From assembly GCA_000510425.1 (NCBI GenBank), contig AZKM01000016.1, positions 65,204 to 129,203 on the forward strand: a stretch of DNA of 64,000 nucleotides. Direction: 5' to 3'. The position numbers and the translations under genes were made by a program. A model generated the notes under the pieces. It saw only the letters and a list, made by a program, of their open reading frames with translations, was not told the origin of the DNA and did no database searches. Numbering within the stretch: position 1 is the stretch's first letter; the number at the start of each line of letters is the position of its first letter. Positions 1 to 9,104 of the stretch are shown piece by piece. The DNA is from Eubacterium nodatum ATCC 33099. Its GTDB lineage: Bacteria; Bacillota; Clostridia; Peptostreptococcales; Anaerovoracaceae.

Positions 1-1413
1 TGAAACCTTTTTTTCGCCCTCTGCCAATAGGGTATCATTACGATAGATTTCCATCTTATCAATTGTCCCTTTGGAATCAAAATTATAGACAAAATCATCT
101 TTATTCAAATCTATTCGATCCTGCTTGCCGTCTTTATATTTTACCAGAATATGAGTTGCATGTGCCCACTTAAGCTCCTTCTGAACCTGCATTCTAATCG
201 GCATCTTAATCAGTGACTCATCATTTTTAAAATTAACCATAAAGGTAGTTCCGATAGCAGGGAGTGCACTTCCGTGCTTAGGCGAAGTGAATATTCCATA
301 TTTGGATATCTCTTTAAACGAAACCACTTTACTATCTCCATTTTTAAAATTAATCTTCAACTTAGTTTTACTTAAATCAAGGGTTTTACCTGTCACTGCC
401 GCATTAGGTCTTGTTTCAAAATCAAAATAGTCTATTTTCTGCTCAATTTTATCAGCTCTGTATTTCCTTGATCTTTCAAGGGCATTGCTTACGGAACTCA
501 GATGTCCCTTGGCAGTTAATGTAGCACCCGCCACTGCATCATAGGCATCTCCTTTTCTTTCCTTCAGCTGTTTCTCAAGGCTTTCAGTAGAGCTTAACCC
601 CTCTGCCTTATCCAAAATCTTCTTACCATGGCGATATCCATCGTCCTCAACTTCCTTGATAGATTCTGCAGAGGCAATTTTTCCATTCTTAACCGAGACT
701 TTAACGATATCAGGACCTTTTTCACTGTAATAAAAACTATATGTACCTGTGCCGTACCATGTTCCATCGGCTAATTTTCCGGTAGTATATGAATTATTGT
801 CAATCACCTGTACCGAGATTTTCTTCATAAGATACTTGCCTTTTCGTGTTTTTTCTTTTGATTTTACGGTTATAATTGCGTTTCCTTTTTTCTTCGCTGT
901 AATCACACCCTTCGAGTCGATTTTAACATTATTGGAATTTGAAGAAAAATTCACAGGGCAATATACACCCTCCGGCTTAACCGAAGCTTTAAGTGTTTTC
1001 TTTTCACCTGATTTTAATTTAAGGTTTGCTGCGTTAACGGTTAATTTGGAAGGATACAAGTTCTTAACTTTGATAGTAACCTTTGTTTTCATTTTTTTAT
1101 TTTTCTTAACGAAAACAGTTATCTTTACGGTACCCTTTCTTAATCCCGTAACAACACCCTTGGAATTTACCTTTGCAATTTTTTTGTTGTTTGAAGAAAA
1201 CTTCAGCAAATTTGAATTAATACCCTTTGCATACAGTCTCGTAGAACCTTTTATGTCAATTACCCTACTTGCAACTGTAGATTTAATTGGTAGTTTGCCT
1301 TTCTTAGTAGCTGCGTAAGCAGAATTGCTGTTAAAAGCTCCTAAAACCATGACCATGGAAACACATATTCCCATAGCCAATATTCTGTACAATTGTTTCA
1401 TGTTTTTTGTCAT
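1..1413 (-). CDS. Secreted Big_2/FMN-binding domain protein, C-terminus beyond window
   Basis: The frame is open from ATG 1413 to base 1, so at least 471 residues are present and the stop lies outside. The ATG is preceded by GGAAG at good spacing. A signal peptide (residues 1-35, ending SAYAA) is followed by two Ig-like Big_2 modules (about 45-165, each with an S-N-x-x-x-K-x-x-S-K-G-V-x-T pattern). An FMN_bind domain follows (about 180-305) and carries DAVAGATLTAKG, the place where ApbE-type enzymes attach FMN to threonine. The last 150 residues are not recognised. The likely role is extracellular flavin-based electron transfer, as for FMN_bind proteins of other Gram-positives; this is inferred. 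The protein at 47174-49315 is a domain relative. Its promoter overlaps a strong inverted repeat. Confidence 0.8.
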   Translation of the reverse strand, partial: MTKNMKQLYRILAMGICVSMVMVLGAFNSNSAYAATKKGKLPIKSTVASRVIDIKGSTRLYAKGINSNLLKFSSNNKKIAKVNSKGVVTGLRKGTVKITVFVKKNKKMKTKVTIKVKNLYPSKLTVNAANLKLKSGEKKTLKASVKPEGVYCPVNFSSNSNNVKIDSKGVITAKKKGNAIITVKSKEKTRKGKYLMKKISVQVIDNNSYTTGKLADGTWYGTGTYSFYYSEKGPDIVKVSVKNGKIASAESIKEVEDDGYRHGKKILDKAEGLSSTESLEKQLKERKGDAYDAVAGATLTAKGHLSSVSNALERSRKYRADKIEQKIDYFDFETRPNAAVTGKTLDLSKTKLKINFKNGDSKVVSFKEISKYGIFTSPKHGSALPAIGTTFMVNFKNDESLIKMPIRMQVQKELKWAHATHILVKYKDGKQDRIDLNKDDFVYNFDSKGTIDKMEIYRNDTLLAEGEKKVS

Positions 1414-1474
1414 CTTTTCTTCCGTTGTATTATAATACTAACGATCTCCTTTCTATACTCCTTATAACTTTTAC

Positions 1475-1536
1475 ATTATGGTTAGTTCCCTATAACTAAC
1501 CATAATATATTCTATACAAAATATACACTTTGTCAA
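1475..1536 (-). promoter_or_regulatory. Promoter with 13-bp inverted-repeat operator
   Basis: Reading the minus strand, TTGACA (1536-1531), a 16-nt spacer and TAGAAT (1514-1509) form a near-consensus promoter for the FMN-binding protein gene. Three bases after the -10 begins a perfect inverted repeat with 13-bp arms (ATTATGGTTAGTT at 1475-1487, its complement at 1494-1506) around a 6-base loop. It covers the expected transcription start, which is a typical repressor position. The GGTTAG/CTAACC core is reminiscent of DtxR/IdeR iron-repressor sites, but that assignment is inference. Confidence 0.6.
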
Positions 1537-2271
1537 TATATTTTGCTAATATATTTAAATTGTTTATTTTAAGAAATGGCTAATTAAAAGAACTGATTCT
1601 TAAAAAGTGAATTCTTCTGAATCTGATTAAGTCTCCTGACAATTCCCTTGTATGCTATCTTATAGTAACCTAATTGCCATTTGGCAATAGCCAGGCTTTT
1701 CATCTGCTTGAGGATTTACGATTCTGCATGAATTTATTCCCATTGATACCTACATTGCAAAGATGGTCGAAAACTCGCGGGTCATAGAAAATTCGCAAAA
1801 TACAAAATCGGCTTGCATTCTTTTTTTTTTGTATACACTTCCGTTGAGAGATATCTTCATTCTAAAGAAAGTTGAAGAACATAGGAATTTTTCTTATAAT
1901 TTTTTTATAATTATTTTTATATAGACCCCATGGATTTCGGTGGTGAACGCTAAAGATTTAAGCACTCACTGCGAAATGAAGAAAAAATACGGTAGGATTT
2001 CTGAATACTTCAGATTCAAGAAGACGAACATTATCGTATATGACAGGAAACAAACTATAGCTGATATTTACACTCTTGATAGAGGCTGTCGAGCAGCCGA
2101 GCAGATGATAGAAGAGAAAATCATAAATGTTCTTTTGATAAAAATTTCTTGAGTTATATAAAAAAACAGACATAAAATGCACGGAGCAAAACAAATTGCA
2201 GCATCATATCTTATGCCATCTTGGTTAAAGATAAAGATTTCTCATGTTACTAAAAATGGAGGGTGGTTCTC
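1537..2271. other. Gene-poor stretch with a doubtful 70-codon frame
   Basis: No convincing gene is present here. A plus-strand frame at 1940-2152 starts at GTG with no clear ribosome-binding site. Its product of about 70 residues is Lys/Ile rich and resembles nothing I know. The rest is AT-rich and includes a long T run near 1820-1832. It may be decayed accessory DNA. Confidence 0.3.
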
Positions 2272-2682
2272 ATGAAGAAAATGAATTCTAAACATATTAC
2301 CGTTTTATGCAAAATTGCAATCGTTTTAGATGTGTTAGCAGCGATATATGCAATAGCGTTTATTTGTTGGACATTCGAGTTAACAGGTGAATTCTTCTCA
2401 CAAAAGTTGACTAGGTTTTTCGTAATAGCGAATCCTATGACAGTAGGCGCATACTCAATTGGCATAGTTGCCGCTGTCAATTGCAAAACATTCAATAATG
2501 TGATAAGTATCGTCGCTGTTTGTACCGTTTACATACTGATGATTTTAGCCTCGCTTGTCGCCATTATGGGAATGGACGGTTGGACCGATGTCATCTTGTT
2601 TTTACTGCCGCACATCATTATAATAGGATACATAGTCATTACACTTATCAAAAAATTAAAGCCAAAAAAAACAGTTCTATAA
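2272..2682 (+). CDS. Small four-helix membrane protein of unknown function
   Basis: This frame encodes 136 residues from ATG 2272, which is preceded by GGAGG at 9 nt; an in-frame upstream codon at 2263 lacks such a site. Four hydrophobic segments are visible at about residues 9-31, 49-67, 73-95 and 103-123, with a basic tail (KKLKPKK). I do not recognise the family. A hairpin just after the stop (2695-2718) probably ends the transcript. It is one of few plus-strand genes here and stands alone, next to the gene-poor stretch upstream. Confidence 0.6.
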   Translation: MKKMNSKHITVLCKIAIVLDVLAAIYAIAFICWTFELTGEFFSQKLTRFFVIANPMTVGAYSIGIVAAVNCKTFNNVISIVAVCTVYILMILASLVAIMGMDGWTDVILFLLPHIIIIGYIVITLIKKLKPKKTVL

Positions 2683-2694
2683 TAAATGTCAGGC

Positions 2695-2718
2695 TATAAA
2701 ATGCTTCAACATTTTATA
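2695..2718 (+). terminator. Hairpin after small membrane protein gene
   Basis: Perfect 9-bp arms TATAAAATG and CATTTTATA flank a 6-nt loop, 13 bases after the stop codon. The stem is AT-rich and there is no long T run, so it is a weak terminator candidate. Confidence 0.4.
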
Positions 2719-2810
2719 TAGAACCATTTGCTCATTGGTATACAACCATAACAAAATGGGGCCTGTATACTATATAAGCACAAAGTCCCCTGAAATCAGT
2801 TCTTTTAATT

Positions 2811-3464
2811 CTAACAACAAAAACAAAGTGGCAGTGTCGAGCAGCAGAGCAAGTCTCCTGCCGTAACATTTCTATTATATCCGTAGGCATCGGATCTTCT
2901 TCTATAGAAATCCTTAACATCGGAAATCTGTTCGTAGACCTGTGCGTACTCTTTATTTCCCGGATCCATCTGCATTGCCTGATTGAGGTTTGCCATTCCG
3001 TCACTTACAAAGCCTTTCTTAAAGGAAAGAACTCCACTTAGGAAAAACCACTCCGCATCTCTGCTATGCGAATTTATTAAAAGCTGTTCAGCCGTGAATA
3101 AGTCATTTCTATTCAAAGCAGCTCTCACCTCATAATAGCTTCCTGAGGTTCCGGTTCCGTAACTGCTATATGAGCTATATCTCTTATCACCATCTTCATA
3201 GCTGCTTCCGAAATTCCCATAACTGCCGTAACCGCTACCGCCTGTCCCATATCCTGACGTACCGACTCCTGCGGTCATACTATTTGTCAATGTATCGTAT
3301 GCTTCATTGACTTCACGGAGTTTTTCCTCTGCCAAATCAGCTAAAGGATTTCCCTGATACTTATCGGGATGATATTTCTTAACAAGCTCTCTATATGCTT
3401 TCTTGATTTCGGCTTCAGAAGCACCGGGATTCAGACCTAAAATTTTATAAGGATTATTGGACAT
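2811..3464 (-). CDS. J-domain protein with Gly/Ser/Tyr linker and Cys-rich tail
   Basis: 217 residues from ATG 3464, which has GGAG 7 nt upstream; a longer frame to 3482 has no such site. Residues 1-65 form a J domain with the HPD motif (KKYHPDKY), which stimulates an Hsp70 ATPase. A flexible Gly/Ser/Tyr stretch (about 70-115) follows, then a TPR-like helical region (about 115-190). The tail [13 protein letters not shown] is very rich in cysteine and may bind metal or be lipid-modified. The start overlaps the end of the upstream DUF5685 gene by 11 nt, so the two are translationally coupled. That pairing recurs in Clostridia, and the partner DnaK is probably encoded elsewhere. Confidence 0.85.
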   Translation of the reverse strand: MSNNPYKILGLNPGASEAEIKKAYRELVKKYHPDKYQGNPLADLAEEKLREVNEAYDTLTNSMTAGVGTSGYGTGGSGYGSYGNFGSSYEDGDKRYSSYSSYGTGTSGSYYEVRAALNRNDLFTAEQLLINSHSRDAEWFFLSGVLSFKKGFVSDGMANLNQAMQMDPGNKEYAQVYEQISDVKDFYRRRSDAYGYNRNVTAGDLLCCSTLPLCFCC

Positions 3465-4332
3465 TTTCATTCTCCGAATCATCAGCAGATGCTGTATTTC
3501 CCCTGCCCTTTAGGATTTCTTCCGTTTTGCGGCGAAGTCCCAGATAAACCACATTGTCTATAATTTCTTTATTTTTCTTAAACTGAATTAAATCGTAGGC
3601 TTTGAGCATCTCTCCCAGATAAAAATAAAGTGCAGGCTCAACTAAATCCTTTGCCTTATCCCTGTCAGTTATCCCGAGATCACAAATGGGATTAAATCTC
3701 TTAGCATTCTTATCATCTTCAAAGTCATCGAGAATATCAATCATGTACAGCCATCTGCCCAGATTATTGGCAAAGCTCCCGATTGAGGCCTCCTGTTCCT
3801 TTGCTATGGCATATCCGGTAAATACAACTTCCATCATCTTTCCAAAAGCCTCTGCCATGTGTCTTACATCGGATTTTCCCGGAACTTCATATTCATATAT
3901 AATCTGTAACGCATCATTGATCATTTTAGCTTCCGCCGGATGAATGTTCGCCGCCTTCTCATATTTTCTTGCAATACCGGCAAGCTTCCCAATCCACTTG
4001 GATTTATCGCCGTCACGAAGATCATCAATAAACTTTTCACCACGCAAAATCATCATCATATCAGAAGCATACTTGACAGACTGAGCTTCCACCTCAACGG
4101 GTTTCTTCTTCATGGGATGAATTATACAATGTTCATATTTTATCTTGTCTTCGGCATCTGTAAGAGCACCCAAAAACAAAGCAAGAAAAGCCATATCGTT
4201 GCTGAGCCACATACGACATACCTGCCCGTAATTTTCTCCAACTTCTTTGCAAAGACCACAATAATAGCTGTTATACAAATCAAATTCTCTGATTTTCAGT
4301 TCCTTTTTCTCCGGTTCAATATATCCTATCAT
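3454..4332 (-). CDS. DUF5685 family protein
   Basis: 292 residues if translation starts at ATG 4332 ([12 protein letters not shown]). The start is uncertain: only a weak AAGTGG precedes it, and the frame continues upstream to 4425. A short leader frame beginning near 4359, downstream of AGGAGG, ends in a TGA overlapping this ATG, so coupling is possible. The N-terminus has the [14 protein letters not shown] motif and further Cys/His (EHCIIHPM) that may bind metal. The rest is helical with acidic DILDDFEDD, reminiscent of prenyl-synthase-like folds. The function is unknown. It is co-transcribed with the J-domain gene downstream. Confidence 0.75.
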   Translation of the reverse strand: MIGYIEPEKKELKIREFDLYNSYYCGLCKEVGENYGQVCRMWLSNDMAFLALFLGALTDAEDKIKYEHCIIHPMKKKPVEVEAQSVKYASDMMMILRGEKFIDDLRDGDKSKWIGKLAGIARKYEKAANIHPAEAKMINDALQIIYEYEVPGKSDVRHMAEAFGKMMEVVFTGYAIAKEQEASIGSFANNLGRWLYMIDILDDFEDDKNAKRFNPICDLGITDRDKAKDLVEPALYFYLGEMLKAYDLIQFKKNKEIIDNVVYLGLRRKTEEILKGRGNTASADDSENENVQ

Positions 4333-4448
4333 ATCCACTTGACGCACAGAAAATCCATCTGTACACTTTCCTTTCCTCCTTAAAACAAGTACTTCTATAC
4401 TATAACAGAATTGTGTATATTTCAAGTATTGATGATGAAGTTGTTATT

Positions 4449-4477
4449 ATTCTATACACCATAAATGATAATGAAAA
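4449..4477 (-). promoter_or_regulatory. Probable promoter of the DUF5685-DnaJ operon
   Basis: On the minus strand, TTTTCA (4477-4472), a 17-nt spacer and TAGAAT (4454-4449) lie about 115 bases before the DUF5685 start. The -35 region sits in an AT-rich stretch (4464-4498) with GATAATGAAAATG and related repeats that loosely resemble a Fur-family box. The operator idea is weak. Confidence 0.35.
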
Positions 4478-4558
4478 TGTTATTATTACATGATAATTTT
4501 TTCTATGAGCTGTCCGATGCAAATTTCATAAATCATCAGCAGTATTTACAATAAAAGA

Positions 4559-5644
4559 CTAGTGTGCCTTAAACATTTTCCAGTATTTGCTATACAGATC
4601 ATCTCCTGTAGGTCCCAGATCTTTCATAGCTTCTGACTTTTCCAAAATTCCCTTTGATGGAAACAGTACCGGGTTATTCTTATACTCTTTGGGCATCAAA
4701 GCTCTCGCAGCTTTATTGGGTGTGCTGTAGGTTAAATATTTAAAATTTTTATATGCCACATCTTTTCTGCACATATAATCTATAAATTTATATGCATTAT
4801 TTTTATGAAAAGCATTTTTAGGTATACACCAGTTATCAATAAAAATCTCTGTCCCTTCTTTCGGAATTACAAAGTCCAGATCCTTGTTAAGCTTCTTGCT
4901 GTAAATTGCTTCGCCATTCCAGACAACTCCCAAATCTGCTGAATTTCCCACTAATAAGTCTCTAGCCGAATCATTTGCATACTTATACACCAAATTCTTC
5001 TGCCGGCTCAAATAAGTTGTCGCTTCAGAAATTTCTTTGGGGTTCACCGAATTGAGAGAATGTCCCAAAGCTTTAAGACTGATTCCCATAGTATCTCTCA
5101 GACTGTCCTGCATTAAAATTTTACCCTTGTATTTTTTATTCCAAAGACATTTCCAACTCTGTACATCCTTTACATCAACCCTTTTTTTATTATATAAAAT
5201 TCCGGCGGTTCCCCATTGATACGGAACAGAATACTGATTGCCCTTATCAAAGGTTTTATCTGCTATTTTCAAATATTCTTCCTCCAGGTTTCTATAATTT
5301 TCAAGTTTTTTCTTCCGGATTTTTTCAAGCAGCTTTTCATTTTTCATACGCTGGACCATATAGTCCGAGGGACATATTACATCATATACGCCGGCTCGAT
5401 TTTTTATTACCGGATAAAGCTGTTCATTGGTGTCAAATGTGTCCAGCACCACCTTGATTCCTGTTTCTTTCTCAAAAGCTTCCGGTATAGAGGGATCCAT
5501 ATAGTCTCCGCAGCAGAATACACGAACTTCTTTTTCTCTCTCTTTTTTGCAACCTGTAAATGCTGCCATTACACTGAAACAAAGAAGAATACATATACAA
5601 AGTATAGTCGCCTCATTTATTTTTTTAGCTTTGAGTAACTTCAT
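4559..5644 (-). CDS. potD: Spermidine/putrescine-binding lipoprotein PotD
   Basis: 361 residues from ATG 5644, chosen because GGAGGAATTTTTCT precedes it. An N-terminal signal ends in the lipobox AFTGCKK, so the protein is lipid-anchored outside the membrane. The mature part matches the PotD family of extracellular polyamine receptors. Landmarks are VFCCGDYMDPSIPEAFEKETG near the start, DVICPSDYMVQRM and WGTAGILYNKK in lobe one, and FIDNWCIPKNA with the terminal WKMFKAH. It captures polyamine and delivers it to PotBC. It is the last gene of regulator-potA-potB-potC-potD, and its start overlaps the end of potC by 20 nt. Which polyamine it prefers cannot be read from the sequence. Confidence 0.93.
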   Translation of the reverse strand: MKLLKAKKINEATILCICILLCFSVMAAFTGCKKEREKEVRVFCCGDYMDPSIPEAFEKETGIKVVLDTFDTNEQLYPVIKNRAGVYDVICPSDYMVQRMKNEKLLEKIRKKKLENYRNLEEEYLKIADKTFDKGNQYSVPYQWGTAGILYNKKRVDVKDVQSWKCLWNKKYKGKILMQDSLRDTMGISLKALGHSLNSVNPKEISEATTYLSRQKNLVYKYANDSARDLLVGNSADLGVVWNGEAIYSKKLNKDLDFVIPKEGTEIFIDNWCIPKNAFHKNNAYKFIDYMCRKDVAYKNFKYLTYSTPNKAARALMPKEYKNNPVLFPSKGILEKSEAMKDLGPTGDDLYSKYWKMFKAH

Positions 5645-6425
5645 AGAAAAATTCCTCCTCCGCTGCACTTCTGTCTGACAACAGGTTCACCACCAGAAGC
5701 ATCGCTAAAACTGTTACAAATATAAGGCTGGACAGTGCAAACAGTGTCGGTCTGATTCCGACTTTAACCTGGCTGTAAATCAATGTGGAAATAGTATTTA
5801 TTCCGGCACCTCTGGTAAAATGAGTTACCACAAAGTCGTCAACAGACATTGTAAAAGCCAGAAGAAACCCTGCAATGATTCCGGGTCTGAGTTCCGGTAA
5901 AACCACCTTCCTGAAAGCATAAGAAGGAGATGCCCCCAGGTCAAGGGCTGCTTCATAACTGCTCGGACCAAGCTGCTTAAACTTAGGCATAACCGATAAA
6001 ATAACGTAAGGTACACTAAAGGTGATGTGAGCAAGCAACACAGTTCCACGATTAAGATAAAAACCGAAGGCGATAAAACCCAGCATCAGCGATATTCCCG
6101 TAACTATATCTGCATTCAATAAAGTTATATTATTAAGTCCCATTATCACATTTTCGGAATGTTTTCTCATAGCCATAATACCTATACACGCAAGTGTTCC
6201 CAATATTGTAGCCAAAAAAGATGAAGCAGCTGCAATAGAAAAGGTATTCAAGATGGCAGATATTATCTGCTCATCGGCAAACATTTCTCTATACCACCTG
6301 AGAGAAAATCCCGTCCATTTAAACATTGATTTACTCTCATTAAATGAAAAAATCATTAAAGTCAAGATTGGAATATAGAGAAAAAGTATGACAACTGCCA
6401 AATAAATTGTTCTTACAGCCTTCAT
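5625..6425 (-). CDS. potC: Polyamine ABC transporter permease PotC
   Basis: 266 residues with six hydrophobic segments. The ABC-permease EAA loop, YEAALDLGASPSYAFRKVVLPELRPG at about residues 158-183, docks on PotA. The ATG follows GGAGGG at good spacing and overlaps the stop of potB by four bases (ATGA), so the two permeases are translationally coupled. It forms the membrane channel together with PotB. The VDDFVVTHF motif in the second half is typical of PotC-type permeases. Nothing is missing compared with the usual length of about 260 residues. Confidence 0.93.
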   Translation of the reverse strand: MKAVRTIYLAVVILFLYIPILTLMIFSFNESKSMFKWTGFSLRWYREMFADEQIISAILNTFSIAAASSFLATILGTLACIGIMAMRKHSENVIMGLNNITLLNADIVTGISLMLGFIAFGFYLNRGTVLLAHITFSVPYVILSVMPKFKQLGPSSYEAALDLGASPSYAFRKVVLPELRPGIIAGFLLAFTMSVDDFVVTHFTRGAGINTISTLIYSQVKVGIRPTLFALSSLIFVTVLAMLLVVNLLSDRSAAEEEFFYEVTQS

Positions 6426-7234
6426 ATAAAGTTTCCCTCCCCTTTCTTATCAATAGCCCTGAGGGCAGCCATACTTATAACTATAAATATCATCATCACA
6501 AGGGAAAGTCCTGAGCCCAAGTTCCAGTTTGCACCGGTAGTAAACTCCTGCTCAATAATATTTCCGATAAGATAGATTTTTCCTCCGCCCAGAATATTTG
6601 AGATTACAAAAGTAGTCAGCGAGGGCACAAAAACCATAGTTATCCCACTTACAATTCCCGGAATACTCATAGGCAAAATAACAGAAGAAAATACCTTGAA
6701 TTTCCCTGCCCCAAGGTCGTATGCCGCTTCAATGATATTGTCATCTATCTTCATCAGAACATTATAAATCGGCAGTATCATAAAGGGCAGAAAATCGTAG
6801 ACCATACCGAGAACTATGGCAGATGGGGTATTTATCAGCTGAAGCTTCGGCAGATGGATATAAGCCAGCATCGTATTGAATATTCCTCCCTTTTCCAGTA
6901 TTACCTGCCAAGCCATAGTCCTGAGCAAAAAATTCATCCACATCGGCAAAACAAATATAAAAATTATGAAGCCTTTGCGTCCCAGATTACTTCCCTTCAA
7001 AATGATGGCTAACGGAAAAGCTATTAAAAGACATACCAGTGTACCGGTAAGGGACAGTGTAAGGGACAGTCCTAGGGCTTTTCTATGAACCGGTTCAAAT
7101 ATAGCAAGCACATTTGACAGTGTAAACATTCCGCTTCTATCGGTAAATCCGTAGTAAAAGATCATCCCCAAAGGAATCAAAGTGCCACATAGAATCCAAA
7201 ACATATAAGGCAGCGCAAAACGTTTTTTATACAT
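6422..7234 (-). CDS. potB: Polyamine ABC transporter permease PotB
   Basis: 270 residues with six transmembrane segments. The EAA-type loop [25 protein letters not shown] (about residues 168-192) contacts the ATPase. The start overlaps the end of potA by 8 nt, with a GGAGG in the potA tail serving as the ribosome-binding site. It pairs with PotC to form the inner-membrane pore for spermidine/putrescine uptake. The family is recognised by the [11 protein letters not shown] and [11 protein letters not shown] stretches. Confidence 0.93.
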   Translation of the reverse strand: MYKKRFALPYMFWILCGTLIPLGMIFYYGFTDRSGMFTLSNVLAIFEPVHRKALGLSLTLSLTGTLVCLLIAFPLAIILKGSNLGRKGFIIFIFVLPMWMNFLLRTMAWQVILEKGGIFNTMLAYIHLPKLQLINTPSAIVLGMVYDFLPFMILPIYNVLMKIDDNIIEAAYDLGAGKFKVFSSVILPMSIPGIVSGITMVFVPSLTTFVISNILGGGKIYLIGNIIEQEFTTGANWNLGSGLSLVMMIFIVISMAALRAIDKKGEGNFI

Positions 7235-8297
7235 CTACTTCTATTGCCTCCTCTTCTTTACTCGTAGGCTTGTGCATAATCTGGATATTTTCCGGAATCA
7301 CATCTAAACTGACCTTGGTTCCGACCGGATAACTTTTGGTGTTTTGCACAAGCCAATCGTATCCACCGGCTCTTATTTCCATTTCATAGTAAACCCCTAT
7401 GAAAACATTATGAATAACCTCGCCATCCAGTTTTCCGTCTCCGGGATCTCCTATTATCAAATCCTCCGGTCTTATAACCACATCTACCGGTCTATTCCTC
7501 CCAAATCCCTCATCTATACACTTGAATTTCTTATGGCATATATTTACCAGACAGTCCTCCACCATGGTTCCGTCAATTATGTTACTGTCGCCGATAAAGT
7601 CTGCAACAAAGGCATTTTCCGGCTCATTATAGATTTCCTCGGGAGTACCCATCTGCTGTATATATCCGCCGTTCATAACTACGACTTTATCACTCATGGT
7701 CAAGGCTTCCTCCTGGTCATGTGTGACATATATAAATGTAATCCCAAGTTCATTTTTAAGTCGTATAAGTTCATACTGCATATCCTGTCTCAGTTTAAGA
7801 TCAAGAGCGCCTAAAGGCTCGTCCAAGAGAAGAACCTTCGGCTCATTTACGATAGCCCTTGCCATGGCGATTCTCTGCTGCTGACCTCCGGAAAGGGACT
7901 CTATCTTCCGATTCTGATAACCTTCCAGATTTACAAGTTTAAGGGCATATTTCACCTTATCTCTTATATATGCATCACTTTTTCCTGCAATTTTGAGACC
8001 AAAGGCAATATTCCTACCCACATTCATGTGAGGAAAAAGAGCATATTTCTGGAAAACTGTATTGATATGTCTTTTGTTCGGAGGTAAATCGGTAATATCT
8101 TTACCCTCAAAAATCACCTTTCCCTCATCAGGATTTTCAAAGCCCCCTACGATTCTAAGGGTTGTTGTCTTTCCACATCCCGATGGCCCTAAAAGAGTAA
8201 TAAACTCATTTCTATTAACGGTCAAATTAAAATCATCCAAAATCACATTATCTTCAAAGGATTTAGTGATATTCTTTAATTCAATCAATGACTGCAT
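7227..8297 (-). CDS. potA: Polyamine ABC transporter ATPase PotA
   Basis: 356 residues. The ATPase domain (1-235) has Walker [10 protein letters not shown], the Q-loop ([13 protein letters not shown]), signature LSGGQQQR, Walker B LLLDEP and the switch histidine (YVTHD). The C-terminal TOBE-like region (about 245-345) is typical of PotA/MalK ATPases. It hydrolyses ATP in the cytoplasm to drive PotBC. The ATG follows AGGAGAAGTGTA. It lies 36 nt after the XRE-cupin regulator gene, so the regulator and transporter form one transcription unit. Confidence 0.95.
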   Translation of the reverse strand: MQSLIELKNITKSFEDNVILDDFNLTVNRNEFITLLGPSGCGKTTTLRIVGGFENPDEGKVIFEGKDITDLPPNKRHINTVFQKYALFPHMNVGRNIAFGLKIAGKSDAYIRDKVKYALKLVNLEGYQNRKIESLSGGQQQRIAMARAIVNEPKVLLLDEPLGALDLKLRQDMQYELIRLKNELGITFIYVTHDQEEALTMSDKVVVMNGGYIQQMGTPEEIYNEPENAFVADFIGDSNIIDGTMVEDCLVNICHKKFKCIDEGFGRNRPVDVVIRPEDLIIGDPGDGKLDGEVIHNVFIGVYYEMEIRAGGYDWLVQNTKSYPVGTKVSLDVIPENIQIMHKPTSKEEEAIEVDV

Positions 8298-8333
8298 TAC
8301 ACTTCTCCTACAAAACTTCTAACAATTTACGGG

Positions 8334-8867
8334 TTAAAAACTTGGCGGAGTGCTGACCCATATGAGTTCTGCACCTTTTTTCGATGTAATATAGTGCCTT
8401 TTATCAGGTGTATAATAGAAGGCTTCGCCTTTCTTTGCCGTAAAGGAATTGCTCCCGATATGTATGGTTACTTTACCTCTCAGCACATATCCAAACTCCT
8501 CACCCTCATGGGGCATATCCTGATAGGTGGAGCCTCCGGGCAAAAGTGTAAGCCTAAGAGGTTCCATCATGTTTTTTTGTGCTGTCGGTACTATCCACTC
8601 AGTTTTGTTCTTTAATTCATAATCGATTTTTTCAAAATAGTCTTCAAATCCGAATACTACCTGTTCTTCACTATCCTGTGCAAAAAACTCCGAAACACCG
8701 GTTCCCAGGCATATTAGAATATCTTCTAAAGTTGAAATCGACGGCGAAGTCAAGTCATTTTCCAGCTGGGAAATAAATCCTTTAGAAAGCTCTGACCTGT
8801 CGGCAAGCTCCGCCTGTGTTAACCCTTTAGCAATTCTAAGCTCTTTTAATCTATTTCCAATATCCAT
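8334..8867 (-). CDS. XRE-family regulator with C-terminal cupin domain
   Basis: 177 residues. A helix-turn-helix domain (about 6-60; GLTQAELADRSELSKGFISQLEND) is joined to a cupin barrel (about 105-172; HEGEEFGYVLRGKVTIHIGSN), which usually senses a small ligand. This architecture is that of PuuR/SinR-like regulators, and its place as the first gene before potABCD points to control of polyamine uptake; this is inferred from context. Its own promoter region contains an 11-bp inverted repeat and two 8-bp direct repeats, which would suit autoregulation. The ATG lacks a strong AGGAGG; GGAAGT lies just upstream. Confidence 0.88.
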   Translation of the reverse strand: MDIGNRLKELRIAKGLTQAELADRSELSKGFISQLENDLTSPSISTLEDILICLGTGVSEFFAQDSEEQVVFGFEDYFEKIDYELKNKTEWIVPTAQKNMMEPLRLTLLPGGSTYQDMPHEGEEFGYVLRGKVTIHIGSNSFTAKKGEAFYYTPDKRHYITSKKGAELIWVSTPPSF

Positions 8868-8902
8868 TTTACTTCCAATCTTGTATATGCTTTTTAAATA
8901 TC

Positions 8903-9012
8903 CGCTTCTTAAAAATATATTTCCTGAATTTTCGCTTCTTAAATACTAAACCTTTTGTTTAGTATTTCTAAACTCCCGACTTCAATTATAATAAAAAGCC
9001 CGCAAAAGTCAA
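8903..9012 (-). promoter_or_regulatory. Promoter and operator region of the pot operon
   Basis: On the minus strand, TTGACT (9012-9007), a 16-nt spacer and TATAAT (8990-8985) form the promoter. The -35 sits partly in the loop of the upstream gene's terminator hairpin. Downstream of the start is a perfect 11-bp inverted repeat with a 5-nt loop (AAATACTAAAC at 8941-8951, its complement at 8957-8967). Two copies of CGCTTCTTAA begin at 8903 and 8933, 30 bp or about three helical turns apart. They are good candidates for binding sites of the XRE regulator. Confidence 0.6.
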
Positions 9013-9031
9013 GTTGTCTTTTGCGGGCTTT
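8995..9031 (-). terminator. Terminator of the Cna_B adhesin gene
   Basis: Perfect 14-bp arms (AAAGCCCGCAAAAG and complement) flank a 9-nt loop, followed on the minus strand by a T-rich tract. It lies 74 bases after the adhesin stop, and the pot-operon promoter is nested in it. Confidence 0.85.
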
Positions 9032-9104
9032 CCCTATCATATTATCCGTGGGTACGAATTTATGATGTTTCATTCCTATTATATTGTCTCTTTAGGTCCT
9101 ACAA

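Noticed and set aside
749..1318. A 189-codon plus-strand frame at the left end
   Set aside because: It lies antisense within the FMN-binding protein gene, which has a signal peptide, domains and a good start. The Phe/Leu-rich product is a shadow.
1940..2152. A 70-codon frame as a real gene
   Set aside because: GTG start without a ribosome-binding site and no recognisable family; noted only as a doubtful frame.
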